A stretch of 64,000 nt of DNA, from contig CM052358.1 of assembly GCA_028551475.1 (NCBI GenBank), positions 26,314,853 through 26,378,852 on the forward strand, written 5' to 3'. Origin of the DNA: Casuarina equisetifolia. Its lineage: Eukaryota > Streptophyta > Magnoliopsida > Fagales > Casuarinaceae. The notes beneath the pieces were generated by a model that had not been told where the DNA came from, searched no databases, and was given only the letters and a program-made list of their open reading frames with translations. A program made the translations under genes and the position numbers. This document shows positions 12,272 to 25,805 of the stretch, piece after piece (the first letter of the stretch is position 1; each line of letters starts with the position of its first letter).

Positions 12272-15200
12272 GCATAATCACAGAAAGTCAACCACCTATT
12301 AGATGGGTTGAGCGGAAATTGCAAGGTAACTTTAAGGAAACTGATTTTGTGGGGAAAGGAATAAGAGTGAATCTTCTCTTACTTAACCATATCACCGACA
12401 GGGGTGGTGCCGCCCTCAAACTGAAGTCGGTCTTACAACCCCATTAATTTAAGTAGTGTATTTGACTTTACTTAAATCTTTTCTTAATAATTTATGAATA
12501 AAAATAAATGTTCTTTTTGGTTTTTCCTTTACAAGTTGAGTTTAAGAAAGAAGTCTTCTTTTTTCTTCTCATTGGAGTTATTTTGCAAAGACTTACCATG
12601 GTATGGAAAGTGGGGACAAGCATACTATCAAGGCTGAAGGTCTCCACAGGGAAAAGCAATTATTAAATAATGTTTAAATATAAATTTATTTCTTCAATTC
12701 ACCAGCTTGTTTTTTATTGGGATTTTAGGCCTATTCACACACAAGGAAAGCTTATATAATCTTTATTAACCAAACAGAAATTCAAATATAATATTAGAAT
12801 TGAGTTTAATACAACACCATTTTACTTGTAAAAAGAGAAGAAAGACAAAAAAAAAAAAAAAAAACGATACCCTACTCTTCGGGATTAAGATATTTTCATG
12901 ATATTCTTCAAACGGGAACCACTTTTTTATAAATTAATTTAAAAAAATGAGGACCTACGAATTCTAAGATAAACTAAAAGCTACGCGACACAAGCTGGGT
13001 GACACTGCAGATCAGACAGCATACAGCAGACCGGCTTTTCATCTAAAAGAAATCAAAAGGCCTCCTGTTTCGATTCAAAGAGGTGCTTTTCGACCAGCCT
13101 AAAACGCAAGAAAGTGCTCGAAACCCCGTGGCTGTGCGTCGGTGCCATTAAAGTTTCTTAATCATGGAGAATTTAGAGCAAATGGGTTCTCTGATTGGGG
13201 AACACAAATGCAGAAGTTTGAAAAAGTCATGTCCTTTCACCGTTTTGTCAAAAAAACATGCAGCACCCGAAGCGTCAAAAAGGGTCATGGAAAATGGAAA
13301 ACTGTGCGGACCTTTTTATTAGGTTTGAATACCCAGCTTTGCACTTTCCGTCGCCTGATTTGACTACTTACTCGAGTGCTTGCTTGACAAGCTGGGTGAA
13401 GTAAGACTCGGTAGAATTGCTTGACCAGTTCACTAATTTGGTTGGTGGGAAGTCCACAATATTAAAATTTACTAGTTTGGTGGTTGATTTGAAAAGAACT
13501 ATTAAAACACCCCTCTGAATTACCAAAAACACATCAGTTTTAAGCTAAATATTAGCTTTTTACTAGCACTCCTTGTTAGAATTTATGGGTCAATAAAGTT
13601 TTGGTAAAAAAGGTTTGGGAATATGGAACAATGAATCCAATACTTAGGTAGGAGGAATCAATAGCTAACTACTACACTATTGGTATGTTGACCTTATAAC
13701 CAACCTATAAGTAAAGATGATAATTTTTCTTCTTAAAATAATATTATTTTGATATGAAAGCAAGGATTATATACAGCATATTTAACATGTTATTTTGTTC
13801 CTAGCATGAAGATGCTATATGAATTTTTTTTATTATTTACAAGCAAAAGGATGGTACAATTAAACTTGTGTTATGATATTGTGTTGGAATTTATAGGATT
13901 TTATTAATAAAGATTGAACTATTTTTTTCTTTTTCATTGACTTCTAAGATTGAAACATAACTTTCGTTTTAAGGGAAATTTCACAACATATTACAAGTAA
14001 TAATAAAAGAACAAACTAATTACTTGAGGAGATGTGTCTATTTTTTTTTTCATGATATCATTTTGGAATTTGTAAATTTTATTAATAAAGATTGAACCTT
14101 TTTTTTTTTTAATGGGCATGTAAGTTTGAACCATATCTTTCATTTTAAAGGAGATTAATAACATAGGAGTCTTTTACTTAAAGGTATTGTTTATATCCTA
14201 ATTAAAACTTGTTATCCTCTCAACAAAAAGTTCTTATTTTTTTTTTAATATTACAACATATATACTTAATTCACACATATAAAGTGTCAAATCTTTAGTT
14301 AGGGTCTCCATTATGATTAATAATAAAGGAACAAACTCATTTACTTGAAAGCTATCTTTTTTTTTTTTTCTCTTATTTGACTCTCTCTCTCTCTCTCTCT
14401 CTCTCTTTAATACAGAGTGAAAAAGATGGGCGAATAACACTTGATAGTTCTAAATCTCAACCTCATTCTTCTTCCTGGTCACCATTTATTTCAAGAATTC
14501 TTCTTCCTACTCACTATTTACTTCAATTGACCAACCCCCAGAACAATTCTTTCGATCAACGTTCAACGTTAGGACTCCATGAACGAATGCAAAGTTGGTC
14601 TTCGTGAGTTTCGCAGGTAAAACACAACGTAGAAGACTTGGTGTGCATCATGGTCAAGATAAAACAAGCAGTCGTACATTGAGCCTTTTGTCTCGGAGTT
14701 GCTGTGGGTGCCGTGCCGTGGTGCCCACTGCAAAAAGCTACTAGTCAGACTACCTTCCTTGCCCAGCGGAGGGGCAGAAAGGATTGTGATGGCGACGGTG
14801 ATGGTGATGATTCAGCAAAAAGCCATCTTTGTAGGCCATGAGATCCATACCCTTTTTATATCTTTTTCAATATTTTGAGTGATGTTGATGAAAGTCTTAA
14901 GTAAACAAAAACCTTGATTAGATAATCTTTAAATACAAAAATTATTTTTTAAACTAACAAGTTAATTTTTTATTTATTTTTATAGATTTGAGGTCCTGCG
15001 AACTTATCACTAAGTTAATAAATGATTGATCTCTTATAATACATTATATGTGATATATTTGGGGATCACTCTAATATTTTTCAGAATTTATTTCCATTCG
15101 TGAAAACATGATGACATGCTTGTGATATTATGGGGGCATCCTTAAAATATTATATTCTAGATAGAAGTATCTTAAAAAGAAATCTAGGGAGGTATATTCT

Positions 15201-18200
15201 TGTTTGTATAGGTAAACACACGAAAATTTACTTCTAAGTTTAAAAATATTAAAGAACAATTACTTATCCTACCGTCTTTCTATAAGAATATTGATATATA
15301 AAAAAGTATGATAGTATTAATTTAATATCTGGTATCCTTCCTCGATCATGCTCAAATCCATGTATTTGACTCTAATAGAAATTGTTGATGATTCTTCTAC
15401 TCACAATTGTTGTTCTTAATACGTGAAACCAATACGAGTTCAAGTTTCATCCCCTTCCTCTTGAACCTAAATTTTGACGCCTAAAAAATAGATTAATTAT
15501 TTAAATCAGCATGTAATGAAAAGACGTCAATTTAATTTAAAATTTTTTTCACAATAAAGACAAAGTGTCCACATCATTTTCAATATTTAAAAATTATTCT
15601 ATCGTTATCTCCCTAACAAAATAAAATTTATTATTGCAAACGTAACATCATAAGCTTTTACATGTAACAAACAAAGTTGTAAGCGGGAAATATCTCTCCA
15701 ACTGTCAAGAAGGTTGAAAACTTAGTAATTAGCTATTGTTTATTATAAGTATATGAGGACTTATAACCAAGTTTAGTTTATAAGAGTTCAAATTGGTAGC
15801 ATAATGCTTTGTAACCTGAATATAATATCCAGATGAAATATACTAAAATTAATCATTAAATTTAAATACAAGTTGTTATCAAATTCCTTTTTCTTTGCCC
15901 AAAAGAAATTCTCTCCCCTATTTTTCTTACCCCCTTCCATCTTCCCAACAACCACAAAGACCAAAGAGAAGCAACCACCTAAAAAACAAAACACAAAATA
16001 AAGAGTTGACTACAAACAGCGTGGTTACGTTGTTTAAAGGCAAATCCAGCAACCGTCAACACGTCCCATGCTGACTTTTAGCAGTCCAATTAAAAGTATT
16101 GCGTGCAGGCTGACTTTTACTCCTCTCTTTCCGTGCAACACAAGACAAAAACCAGCCGTACCCACTCCCAGTTTGCACAGCGGCACCGTTTCGTCGGTGC
16201 CTCCTGACAAACATAAGCGCGTTTTCGAGACTCCCCGACCAGCTGTCCCGTTATTTAATGTGACAGTGTGCTTTCCAGCCATATTGGGTGGCGGTTACTT
16301 TCTGTACATTCTACGGCGTCGTTTGGTGGCTTGACCAACAACATGGAGCCCCCGGGAAGCTTCATGGGATAATAAGTAATCCGCCGCGAGTACTGTTCTG
16401 ACAGCTGAAAAGTCTTCGTCTGAATCATATGGGTTGACAGTCATTCAAATCCCTGGCTTTGTACAACACGCAAAGGGAAAAGAATTTGGTGGAATTTGGT
16501 TAGTTAGATTGATTGTTTTTCTCTTTAGGAGACTTCCTATAATTAGTGTCTAACTTTTTTTTTCTTCTTTTTAATAGAAATATTCATAGTTAATTTTTCT
16601 TTCCTTTTTCTATGATGGGTATGCATAAAAACTATTATTATGCAAAAATATATTTTAATATATTATTAAATTTTAATTAATTTGCAACTAGTCTAATAGG
16701 AGTTACTAACAAGCCTACCGTCTCTTTTGTTTGAGAGATCTCAAATTCGACACTCATTTTTGCACCTTTTTAATTAATCAAAAAAAAGATAAGAATTTGT
16801 CAATTTATTACCTCCTTTACTTTAAAAAGTTCCAAGTTTGAAAATCATTTTCTTGACTCTCTTTGCTTAATTTACAAAACAAAAGACAAAAGACTAAGAC
16901 CAACATTCAATTATGAAATAGGCTTTTATAGTTTCATTCCACCACTCATAAGCATTATTGGTGAATCTAGTTCTTATGAGTTTTTTAAGTTTGAAGTGAA
17001 AAAAATTAAAAATAATACTTTTCATATATTTTTACCATTTTAATATGATGTATTTTTATATATTTAATGTTAATTGTAGAAGGGGAAAAAAGCTGAACAC
17101 TTTTCTAGCAGGACCCTTAAACTTTTTCTTTACTCTAAGCTTTGGCACAACTTTCTAACAACGTCGGTACATTATTAGACTAATTCAATTTAGGTTGTTC
17201 ACAAAAGGTGATTCCCGTCAAGTAAAGTCAATCTATACGTTGATTGGGCGGTGATGCATCGAGTGAAATAATATAGTGATATCCATGGAAGCTAAGGTTG
17301 TTCTTTCTATTATTTTACGGATACGCCGACGGGCAAAGGATTTGCCGATCCAAGTTTAGGTACGCTTTGTATCGGTCGTACCAGGCAGCTCGACGTGGTC
17401 AATAACCCAATACGACACTTGTAAAGTTCGTACGGTGCTACGTACCCATCTCACTTGCATGGAGATCTGAAATGACAGTTGGAATGACGAGTTTTGTGCC
17501 ATTTTTTGAGATTTTTAATGTCTATCATAGATTAAACAATCACAAGTTTGATACAACAAAATGGCCTGTGATGTGTTCGATTTAATGTGGTCCAAATAAG
17601 GAAAACAACTGCAATGGGGACGAGGTTTTGTGGCCTGGTTTATTTATGAGCCACGTTGGCAAAAGTGTGATTCCTGGGGTTGTTTATTTGGTGGACAGAT
17701 CACTTTTTGAGGGTCAAGATGAGTTTTTAATTGTGGATGGATTTGGATATCTTTTGGAAGGAGAGAAAGACATGGGAATTCAAAACTGTTTTGCTGTGTT
17801 CTTGTCAAAAAAGTTAAGCGAGAGTTAAGGGTTTCAAATTATTTGCTAATTATATGCTTTGGGTGTGCTTTACAATGTAGATGTGCTTTAATAATGTTCA
17901 CACATAATCAAATCTTGAGTGGACTATACATGGGACAATTCACTTTTTAAGTTTTAGATATTAAAAATAATAATCAATTTTTTTATCTTAATAACTCAGT
18001 ATAATATCTCATCACAAATCGAGCTATTGTAATTTCATGTGATTGTGTTATATTTAAAGATTAAGTTTTTATGATTTTTCTATATTATTGTTAATATTTT
18101 GATCTTATGTATTCACTATATGTTAAATGTCGTTATTCTTAAACAACTAATTTATGAAAACAAGTTAAATAATTAATAATGTTAAAGATCGAAAGTTAAA

Positions 18201-19590
18201 GAACTGTTTGTTCAAAGTGAAGTAGCTTTGTTACCGATCCAAGAATTATTAAAAGAAAATATTACTTGCTTGAAAGAAAGATCAAGTGGATGTCTTTTTC
18301 TCATGGAGGCTTAACCAGTACACCAGATAAAGAGCTAGAAAGCACCTACCTCGCCACTCTTAGAATATGTTTACTTGCACTTTACTTAGTATTATTAAAA
18401 TGAAACAAATCAAACTTAACTCCCTAATGACGTGTTTAGTGACTGCATCTCCGCTTCACCAAACCAAAGATAGGAAAAGGACCACGAGAAAAGTCTAGAC
18501 TGACCTTTCTTTTCTTTATTGCTTCTCTTCCTTAACTTTGCTTCTTTCATTTTGTTAAGAAAAAGAAGAAAAAAAGATATAAGTAAGAATTCTTATGATA
18601 TTATTACAATTATATTGATAATATGAGACATATATCAAATTTTAACTTGCATCTTTGCTACAAGTAGGTAGAAATACTGTCTATCTGAACCTAGTTCATT
18701 AATGATAAGTATTTTTTTGCCTAAAATTTAAGTTTTGATATTATGTTAGAATACTAATTTTTTAATATTTTTACAAGAACACAATAGTGTACATGAGGCA
18801 ATCGATCAATAGTCTAGAAATCCTATAGCTATTTAGAATTTAAGTTTTAAGTTCTACACTTCATACCCTCAAAACCCCTTTTACTTTAAAAATCAAAATA
18901 AAGAAAGACGGTATGCACCAATTATACACACCCAAAATGCATGCACAATCCTCCTACCGTATCAGACATAGCAGCTCCAAGACAGATCATATGTTCATTA
19001 TTTGTGCTAAAGTTGCAGCAGAACGTTGAATATTTCCAAGATGTCATTAAACTAGCGACAAGCTTTGGACTTTCAGGGAACTTTTTGTTGTTATTAACCC
19101 ATCAAAGCATCAAACCCTCTTTGGGGATATTCAGTCAACCTGTGGGTCACACCAGAAGAAGCCATGGAAGCTTCAGAGGCCTTAAGCCTTCACTTTCGGT
19201 AGTATTAAATTTCTACCAACTAAGCATGTCCATCCAAAAGCCTCCACGCGTGCGTAGCTTCCTCAAATGCCCCTCCCTAGAAAATTCGTAGTCCTAGTCT
19301 ATGCGTTTTCTTGGATAAGCCTGGGAAATAAAAAGGCTTGCCACACAAGATACGTTAGTAATGAGTAAGTAATTCTAGGGGTCATCAATGACCTCACCGA
19401 GGAGGAACATGAAAAGGTCAAATATAGCTTGTATCATGTAAACAAGACCCATGGGGAGAACTTTCAAACAATTTCCAAGAAAATTATGGAGATGTTCCTT
19501 AGTCTTTACCAAAAACAGAGTAGTGCAAGTAATTGCAACATAAGATCATCAAGAGGATTGATTCATTAATTGTTGGTAGATGAGAGTGAT
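12272..19590. repeat. Segmental duplication, copy 2 (mate at 1-5760)
   Basis: This is the direct repeat of the first 5.7 kb. It starts with the same TCA(A)CCACCTATTAGA segment and ends near the single copy of the 155-bp unit. Extra sequence relative to copy 1 lies at about 16373-17508 and 18440-18950. The first of these contains a CG-richer island around 17200-17460. No supported gene lies inside; frames such as 13142-13363, 16068-16334 and 18941-19291 are short and not shared with copy 1. Confidence 0.9.
14377..14406 (+). repeat. (CT)n microsatellite
   Basis: A run of about 15 CT dinucleotides. It creates artificial Ser/Leu-repeat and Arg/Glu-repeat frames on the two strands. Confidence 0.95.
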
Positions 19591-20070
19591 GTATCATATT
19601 TATATATGTTACTGTAAAAATGTTCTTCTAATTCATAAATTAGTTTTTAATTGGACAATTAACTTGTTAATATAATATAATATCATAGTCACATTGATTT
19701 ACTATAGTTTCTATTTAACTTTGAATCTAAAGTATATTTAGTGTATTAAAGATATCAGAAATGAAAATTTTCATATTAAAAAGATTAGATCATTCTTCAC
19801 TTAACTTATATGAACTTGCTTTTAGATTGAACTATAGACCTTTTTAATAATCCTTACTACTTAAAGGTCGGCTAAATGTGAATCGAAGCCTTGTATGCTA
19901 ACTTAGTGGCCCCAGTTAAATTCCCTAGAAATTGCAGAAAATGGGAAAACAAGAAGGGTCAATATGGTCATGGGGTCAGAATTTACACCCCTCGAAGTAG
20001 TCTTCCCACGTGGTTGGAAGCTGAGAGAAAACCTGTGTGAAAGTGAAAAATCAAAAACAAAAACAAAAAC
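19591..20070. other. Upstream region of the IQM gene
   Basis: AT-rich sequence between the duplicated block and the IQM promoter. No gene is seen. Confidence 0.5.
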
Positions 20071-20084
20071 ATGGCTCTCTCTTT

Positions 20085-20130
20085 TTCTCTCTGCCTCGCT
20101 CTCTCTACTGTGCGTGTATATATAGAATCC
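20085..20130 (+). promoter_or_regulatory. Core promoter of the IQM gene: CT-rich tract and TATA box
   Basis: A TATATATAG box at 20117-20125 follows a pyrimidine-rich CTCTCT stretch. Transcription would start near 20150, giving a leader that contains a (GA)n run at about 20195-20218 and no upstream ATG before the 5'UTR intron. Y-patch and GA elements of this kind are common in plant core promoters. Confidence 0.6.
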
Positions 20131-20357
20131 AGCGGCCGAGGGTCTCGGCGACCAGTATTTGCTTTCAAAGTGCTAAGCTTCGTATCGAAAACAGAGAGAG
20201 ATAGAGAGAGAGAGAGAACAGCTCTCTCTTTGCGATATTGTCTATCCAACCCACACACAGCAATCTAAAAATCAAAGCCTCACCCGCCCATCAAAGTCGG
20301 AGTTCTTTTCCATTTATATCCGCATTTGTTTGTTCGTTCACCAATCCTTAATTTAAG

Positions 20358-21073
20358 GTATGGCCCTTAATATCTTTTAGCTATAAAGTTCTTTTCTTTT
20401 ATCGTCTGCGTTCGTATGGTTTTCTCTCTGTTTGTTCTGTTTCCAGTTAAACAGAGAGGAAGATACATGATGGTATTTGCATTTGTCTCTGCATGATTGT
20501 TCGTTCTTTGATGTTCTAGAGAAATGCGTGTTCTGGGTTATTTATATGAGATCTTAATGACATTCTAATATCTCAGTTTTCTTGTGTTTTTTTTTGTCCC
20601 CCCCATGGGAATGGTCTTTTGGTTGATGGGTTTTGGGTTATTAATTAGCTCTTGCAGAGTAATGTTCCCTTCTGCTTGAATGTGTTGGGACTTTTGTTCT
20701 GTGAGTTGGGTTTCGTTTTAAGAATATGTGGTTGTAGAAAGTACTTTTTTGGATCAATGGTTTTGCAGATCCATGGTCTTTCTAATAGGTTTAATTAGCT
20801 ATTTGCTTTTCGCTTCATAAGAGAATGGCTCTTGCCTTTCGAATGGACAATGCTTTGTTGTTGTTCTAGGTCTCTTGCTGCTACGTTTATCTAAATCCAT
20901 TTGGTTTTCATGTCTTGTCAATAGCTTTGATAGTTTTAAAGTTTGCTTCTGTTGATCAAAGTTATGAAGATTTTGAGTCTATACATTGGAGCTAGTATAT
21001 CTCGTCCTTTCTCTGATACAAATATGCAGCACTCCTGTTCACCATTATTCATTTGTGTTTTTTGTTTTGACAG
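20358..21073 (+). other. 5'UTR intron of the IQM gene
   Basis: Donor AAG|GTATGG at 20358 and acceptor TTTTGACAG at 21073 bound a 716-nt, T-rich intron that ends 43 nt before the start codon. Long leader introns are common in plants and often raise expression. The intron is inferred from splice signals and base composition. Confidence 0.65.
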
Positions 21074-21116
21074 GAGTTTGGATCTGTTAGAGCGCTAAGC
21101 TGTCTTTCCTTTTTGA

Positions 21117-23781
21117 ATGGGGGTTTCGTTTTCCTGCCCATTTGCCATATTCAGTGACGTTGAAAATGGCTTGGAGTCTATTATTGTGAAGTCCGTGAGT
21201 TTTGGGGACGATCAAATCAAAAACCCTGTAAGATCTATCAGTTTCAAAAATGGAGATTCTGAAACCACAATACTGAGATCTTTAGGTTCCCGAAAGATGA
21301 CGATAGAAGCATCTGTAAGCATCAAGAGCAGAAAGTCAGAGAAAATGGTCTCAATCAAGGCTCATTCACTCGATAAAGATACTAATATGCCCATTGCTTC
21401 AGACAGCCAACAGAGCAAACTGATGGATAAGACACAGTCACTGCCGATCTTGGATCCCAACAACCCCAAGCATGAGGCGGCCCTGAAGTTGCAGAAAGTG
21501 TACAAAAGCTTCCGTACCAGAAGAAAGCTGGCAGATTGCGCAGTTCTGGTTGAGCAAAGCTGGTATGTATCCTAGTTACATGCGCCAACCATGTCCTTTT
21601 CTGCAAACTTATGGTGTGTTGTGCTAATTCAATTATGTCTTAACTTTAGGTGGAAGCTCTTAGATTTTGCTGAACTCAAGAGAAGTTCTATATCATTCTT
21701 TGATATTGAGAAGCATGAAACTGCCATCTCACGATGGTCAAGAGCAAGAACCAGGGCTGCGAAGGTGGGCTTTCCAAACAGATTGTTTTGTACCGTTGCT
21801 GTTTTGTAATTTATTTCAAAGTTTAAGCCTTTTGTTTTGGTCATTGCAGGTTGGAAAAGGTTTATCAAAAAATGATAGAGCTCAGAAGCTTGCTTTACAA
21901 CACTGGTTGGAAGCTGTAAGTCAATTACCTTGGATCAAAAAGCTCAGTTCTACGATTTCTTTTCCCTGCTTCTTCGTTATCACTCTGTACTGATTTCAGT
22001 TTTTTTGTTCTTAAACAGATTGACCCCCGCCATCGTTATGGACATAACTTACACTTTTATTATCTTAAATGGCTTCATTGTCAAAGTAAAGAACCGTTCT
22101 TCTACTGGTAAGATTCTAGAGACAAAATGTTTCTTTGCTATTAAGAATTTTGCCCCCAGACGTCAAGGATTTGGATTTTAATATAAGGTTGCTGTATCTG
22201 TGCATGCAGGCTTGATATAGGAGAAGGAAAGGAAACAAATCTTGAAAAATGCCCTCGATCAAAATTACAGCAGCAGTGCATCAAGTATCTGGGACCGGTG
22301 AGCCTCCATATCTTTGCTTCAACATAATGTCAATATAGTGCCAATATAATGTCATTACATGTGCTGATGTCTTTTTCACTCTTGATAGATGGAAAGGTTG
22401 GCCTATGAAGTTATTGTGGAGGATGGGAAGTTCTTGTACAAGCAATCCAGGGAGCTGCTCCATACCACTGCAGAAGGAAATGGTGCCAAGTGGATTTTTG
22501 TCCTGAGCGCATCCATGAACCTGTATGTTGGGAAGAAGAAGAAAGGCAATTTTCAGCATTCCAGCTTCTTGGCTGGAGGAGCTACATCTGCTGCCGGGAG
22601 ATTAGTTATTGAGGATGGCATCCTAAAGGTATAGCCTATTGCATTGAATCTCACGAAGTTTTAAGCTTTTCTTCATTTTTGGCACAGTTTCCTAATAACA
22701 ATTTTTGCTACTTCTCTACAGGCAGTTTGGCCTCATAGCGGTCATTATCGTCCTACACAAGAAAACTTTGACGATTTCATCTCCTTCCTCAAAGAGAACA
22801 ACGTGGATCTCACAGATGTCAAGGTAATGAAAAGGGCTTTATATTCTTCAAAATGGTGCGAAATGTTTCTTTTTTGTTTTTTTAACGTGAAAAAATAAGA
22901 GCCTATAAACTGATATTATCATTTTATCTTGTATTCAGATGAGTCCAGTTGATGAGGAAGATGAACTGGCTAGCGGGCAAAGAAGCAGTCGCCATCTTAG
23001 GAACAACTCATCTGAAGAAGAGTTGGGTCAAAATTTGGGTGGCTTGGAGACTGAAGAGGCCAATGGTGAAGGCTTGATTCCTGAGAAAATTGATTCCATT
23101 GGTGAAAAGACCACTGGTCCATTGGAGCAGCCTGTTTCAAGCCGATTGCACAAACTAACTAGCGAATTGCCTAGTCTTGAAATTCCAAAAAGGAAGGAAT
23201 TGTTTGAGAGCTTAGAAAGCGAAGAGTTAGATGTTGGATCAAGTTATAATACTCGGCCAACAGAATCCCCAAAGGAAGGCTATGTATCGGCAGCAGAAGG
23301 CTATACTTCTGAACAGGATAACATGGTACCTCAGCGGAGCTCGTCAGATGAACAAGATAAAGACACTGAAGTGGAAGTCATTTCTGAAGAATCAAGCTTG
23401 TCTGATGAGCAAGATGAAGAGACTGAAGTGGAAGTCATTCCTGAAGAATCAATTCTCAAGAGGATTAATTCCCATAAAGGATTGAAGTCATATCAATTGG
23501 GGAAGCAGTTGTCCTGCAAATGGACGACCGGAGCTGGCCCCCGCATTGGCTGTGTACGGGACTATCCCTCTGAGCTGCAGTTCCTAGCTTTGGAGCAAGT
23601 GAATCTGTCCCCAAGAAGTACTGCCCGATCTAGATCATGCTATTTTCCTCGACTAGTAACTGGGCTGACCCCAACGGCGTCCCCACTGGGATCTGTTAGA
23701 GATTTCAGTTTACCTACAAGAACACAATCGTCCCCATTGATTAGAGGCTTATCAGCACCTTCAAGTTCTGATGAGTCGTGA
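21117..23781 (+). CDS. IQM1-like: IQM-family calmodulin-binding protein, 8 coding exons, 662 aa
   Basis: Exons: 21117-21562, 21650-21764, 21850-21915, 22019-22107, 22210-22297, 22389-22628, 22722-22823 and 22939-23781. All junctions are GT-AG, total 1989 nt, and the frame is open throughout. A single IQ motif at residues about 119-141 ([14 protein letters not shown]) should bind calmodulin without calcium. It is followed by the conserved IQM core (residues about 150-380) with [19 protein letters not shown] and the [13 protein letters not shown] region. The C-terminal third is acidic and low complexity, but it ends with the family signature [16 protein letters not shown] proteins are plant-specific calmodulin-binding proteins linked to stress, hormone and stomatal responses; IQM1 of Arabidopsis also binds catalase 2. 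The gene looks intact, with a long leader intron, and lies alone with no functional neighbour. An AATAAA at 24185 may serve as its polyadenylation signal. Confidence 0.93.
23344..23457 (+). repeat. 57-bp in-frame tandem repeat in the last IQM exon
   Basis: Two 19-residue acidic units sharing SDEQD, TEVEVI and EES (protein residues about 518-536 and 537-555) sit side by side. The duplication keeps the frame and doubles an acidic segment in the variable tail. Confidence 0.85.
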
Positions 23782-24199
23782 GTGAGAACAATTTTTCTGA
23801 CTCATATTCTTTTATGTGAATAGAAAAGGTGACATAGGAATTCTTTCCCATTCTTTCCTGTCAAAATCATGTATACATTTCTCTGTTCAGATGTACAAGA
23901 GAAGCTAAAAGTTGTACAATTTTGTGGGCTCGATACCCTTTCATACAATAGAAGATATTCATTTTTCTAGCAGTGATTATCCCTGAAGTTGTAGCCGGTC
24001 CTCCTTTGAGAATTTCAAGTCCAATATTGAACCGATCACATAATTTCCCGTTTGCTTCTCTTTCCAACAATTTGGTAATGTTTTCAACTGTTCAATAGGA
24101 TTAGTATGAGCTCCATGGATTCCCCAAGGTTTCAAACTGTAAACAGAGTAGACCCCTCGTGTACAGGCCTCCCCTGCAACACTGAATAAAATGCTGAAC

Positions 24200-25100
24200 T
24201 CTGGCTCCTAATACAGCAGCTGATTCTGTTGTGATTTTGAAGGATTTGTTTTGATGAGTTGCAACTCCATTTCCCAAAAATACTTCACAAATCAATTAGG
24301 AAACACAACCAACAATTACAAATAAACACCGATGCTTGATTTTGTTATCTTCATGAAGAAGTAATTCTCTAACCACTTAAGACTTTGATTACTCTCTAGC
24401 TGTCTGAGAATTTTCCATCTCTGATGAGTCTTTCAAGTCTTTGTACCGATAACTTGAGAGAAACTTTAACTACTAAAGTACTATCTTATCTTTACTCTTA
24501 ATTTAGACTCCATAACTAACTGTTTCTGGGTGTATATACTTACTTCTTTCTTAAGCGATCCAAAATTTCAGGTTCTGCCAGCTAGTCTGAGAAGATAACT
24601 TCTAAGATCGAGTAAGAGAGCAGACTTCCAAATTCCTCAACTCAATACCGCGTGGTGCAGGTAGGAAGAAAACTTAAAGAAAATTCATTGCATATGGGCT
24701 GCAGAAAGCTTCAACCTGTCCAGTAAAATTGAAGATTATGCTCCCGTTGGACCTATGCAAGAACGGGTCTACTTTGAAAATGACATGGATATAAATAACA
24801 TTCTTTCTGTTCATACGTAGTGGGATCTTCAGGAGCATATCTATTGAATTTCCGACTAAAGATTGTAACTTACAAAGGAAGATAACGCGATATCAGTAGA
24901 CAAGACATATACAGCAGTCAACCACCGCCCCTGCTGCCTTCCTTTTCGCCGACCCATGTGCTGGTCTACCAGCGACAAGCGTTCATTCCTTACACTCTCA
25001 ACACGTTTCCTGAAGACCACACTGAATGCAGATAAACCAGGACTTTTCTGGTCACTTGCCTCGGGTTTTGGGCAGATGATTAACGAGTGTGGGAAGAAGT
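24200..25100. other. Intergenic, no gene seen
   Basis: Sequence downstream of IQM. Only short frames are present, and no repeats were recognised. Confidence 0.5.
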
Positions 25101-25115
25101 CAAAAGAAAAAATTT

Positions 25116-25470
25116 AGTGGGGTACGTGAGAAAGTCCATTTTAACCTTCAAACTTGTTGATAAGGAGGTAAATAAATTTTTTATATATAAAAATACCAAT
25201 AAAATATTTAAGCAATATGGAACTCATATTGCCTTCAAATATATTAGCCTATTTGAGAAGAGAGATAACTTTTCTGTATTTAGGAGATATATCAACAAAC
25301 CAGTTTTGTAGTCAATTTAAAGGAAAAGTTAAGTTGGGTATGTAGAAAAGTCTATTTTTCCCTTCAAAATTGTTTATAAGGAGGAAAATAATTTTTTTTA
25401 TACAAAGAATACTAAAAAAAGATTTAAGTAGACTGAAACTTATATTGTTTTCAACACATCCTTTTATAGC
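25116..25470 (+). repeat. Tandem repeat, about 200-bp unit, two diverged copies
   Basis: Segments sharing GAAAGTC(C/T)ATTTT, CCTTCAAA and ATAAGGAGG begin at about 25116 and 25330. They are AT-rich and non-coding. Confidence 0.65.
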
Positions 25471-25805
25471 AAATGTGGGAAGCTACAAAAATACTGTTTC
25501 TTTATAAGCAATGGGAAGTTATATTTAAACTTAAAAATTTGATATCACATTAAAATCTAAATTAATATCATTATTATTATTTTGATTGTGACGAGAGATG
25601 AGTGGGGATGCTTTCAAAACTTGGTCACCAGGGCGGTCTTTGAACCCAGGCTTGGGCTAGACGGGAGGTATGGGTTATCGATGGGATGATCATTTCTGGG
25701 CTTTGAATGGATCAAGATTTTGTAACTGCATTTACTCTAAAGAATTGGGGAAGCTGAGCCTTTCGAAAACCTTTTGTCAATAAAACTTACTGCTCTTACA
25801 ATGAG

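Noticed and set aside
19983-20268. 91- and 65-codon frames around the CT/GA repeats
   Set aside because: Produced by the microsatellite and lying across the IQM promoter and leader; no coding evidence.
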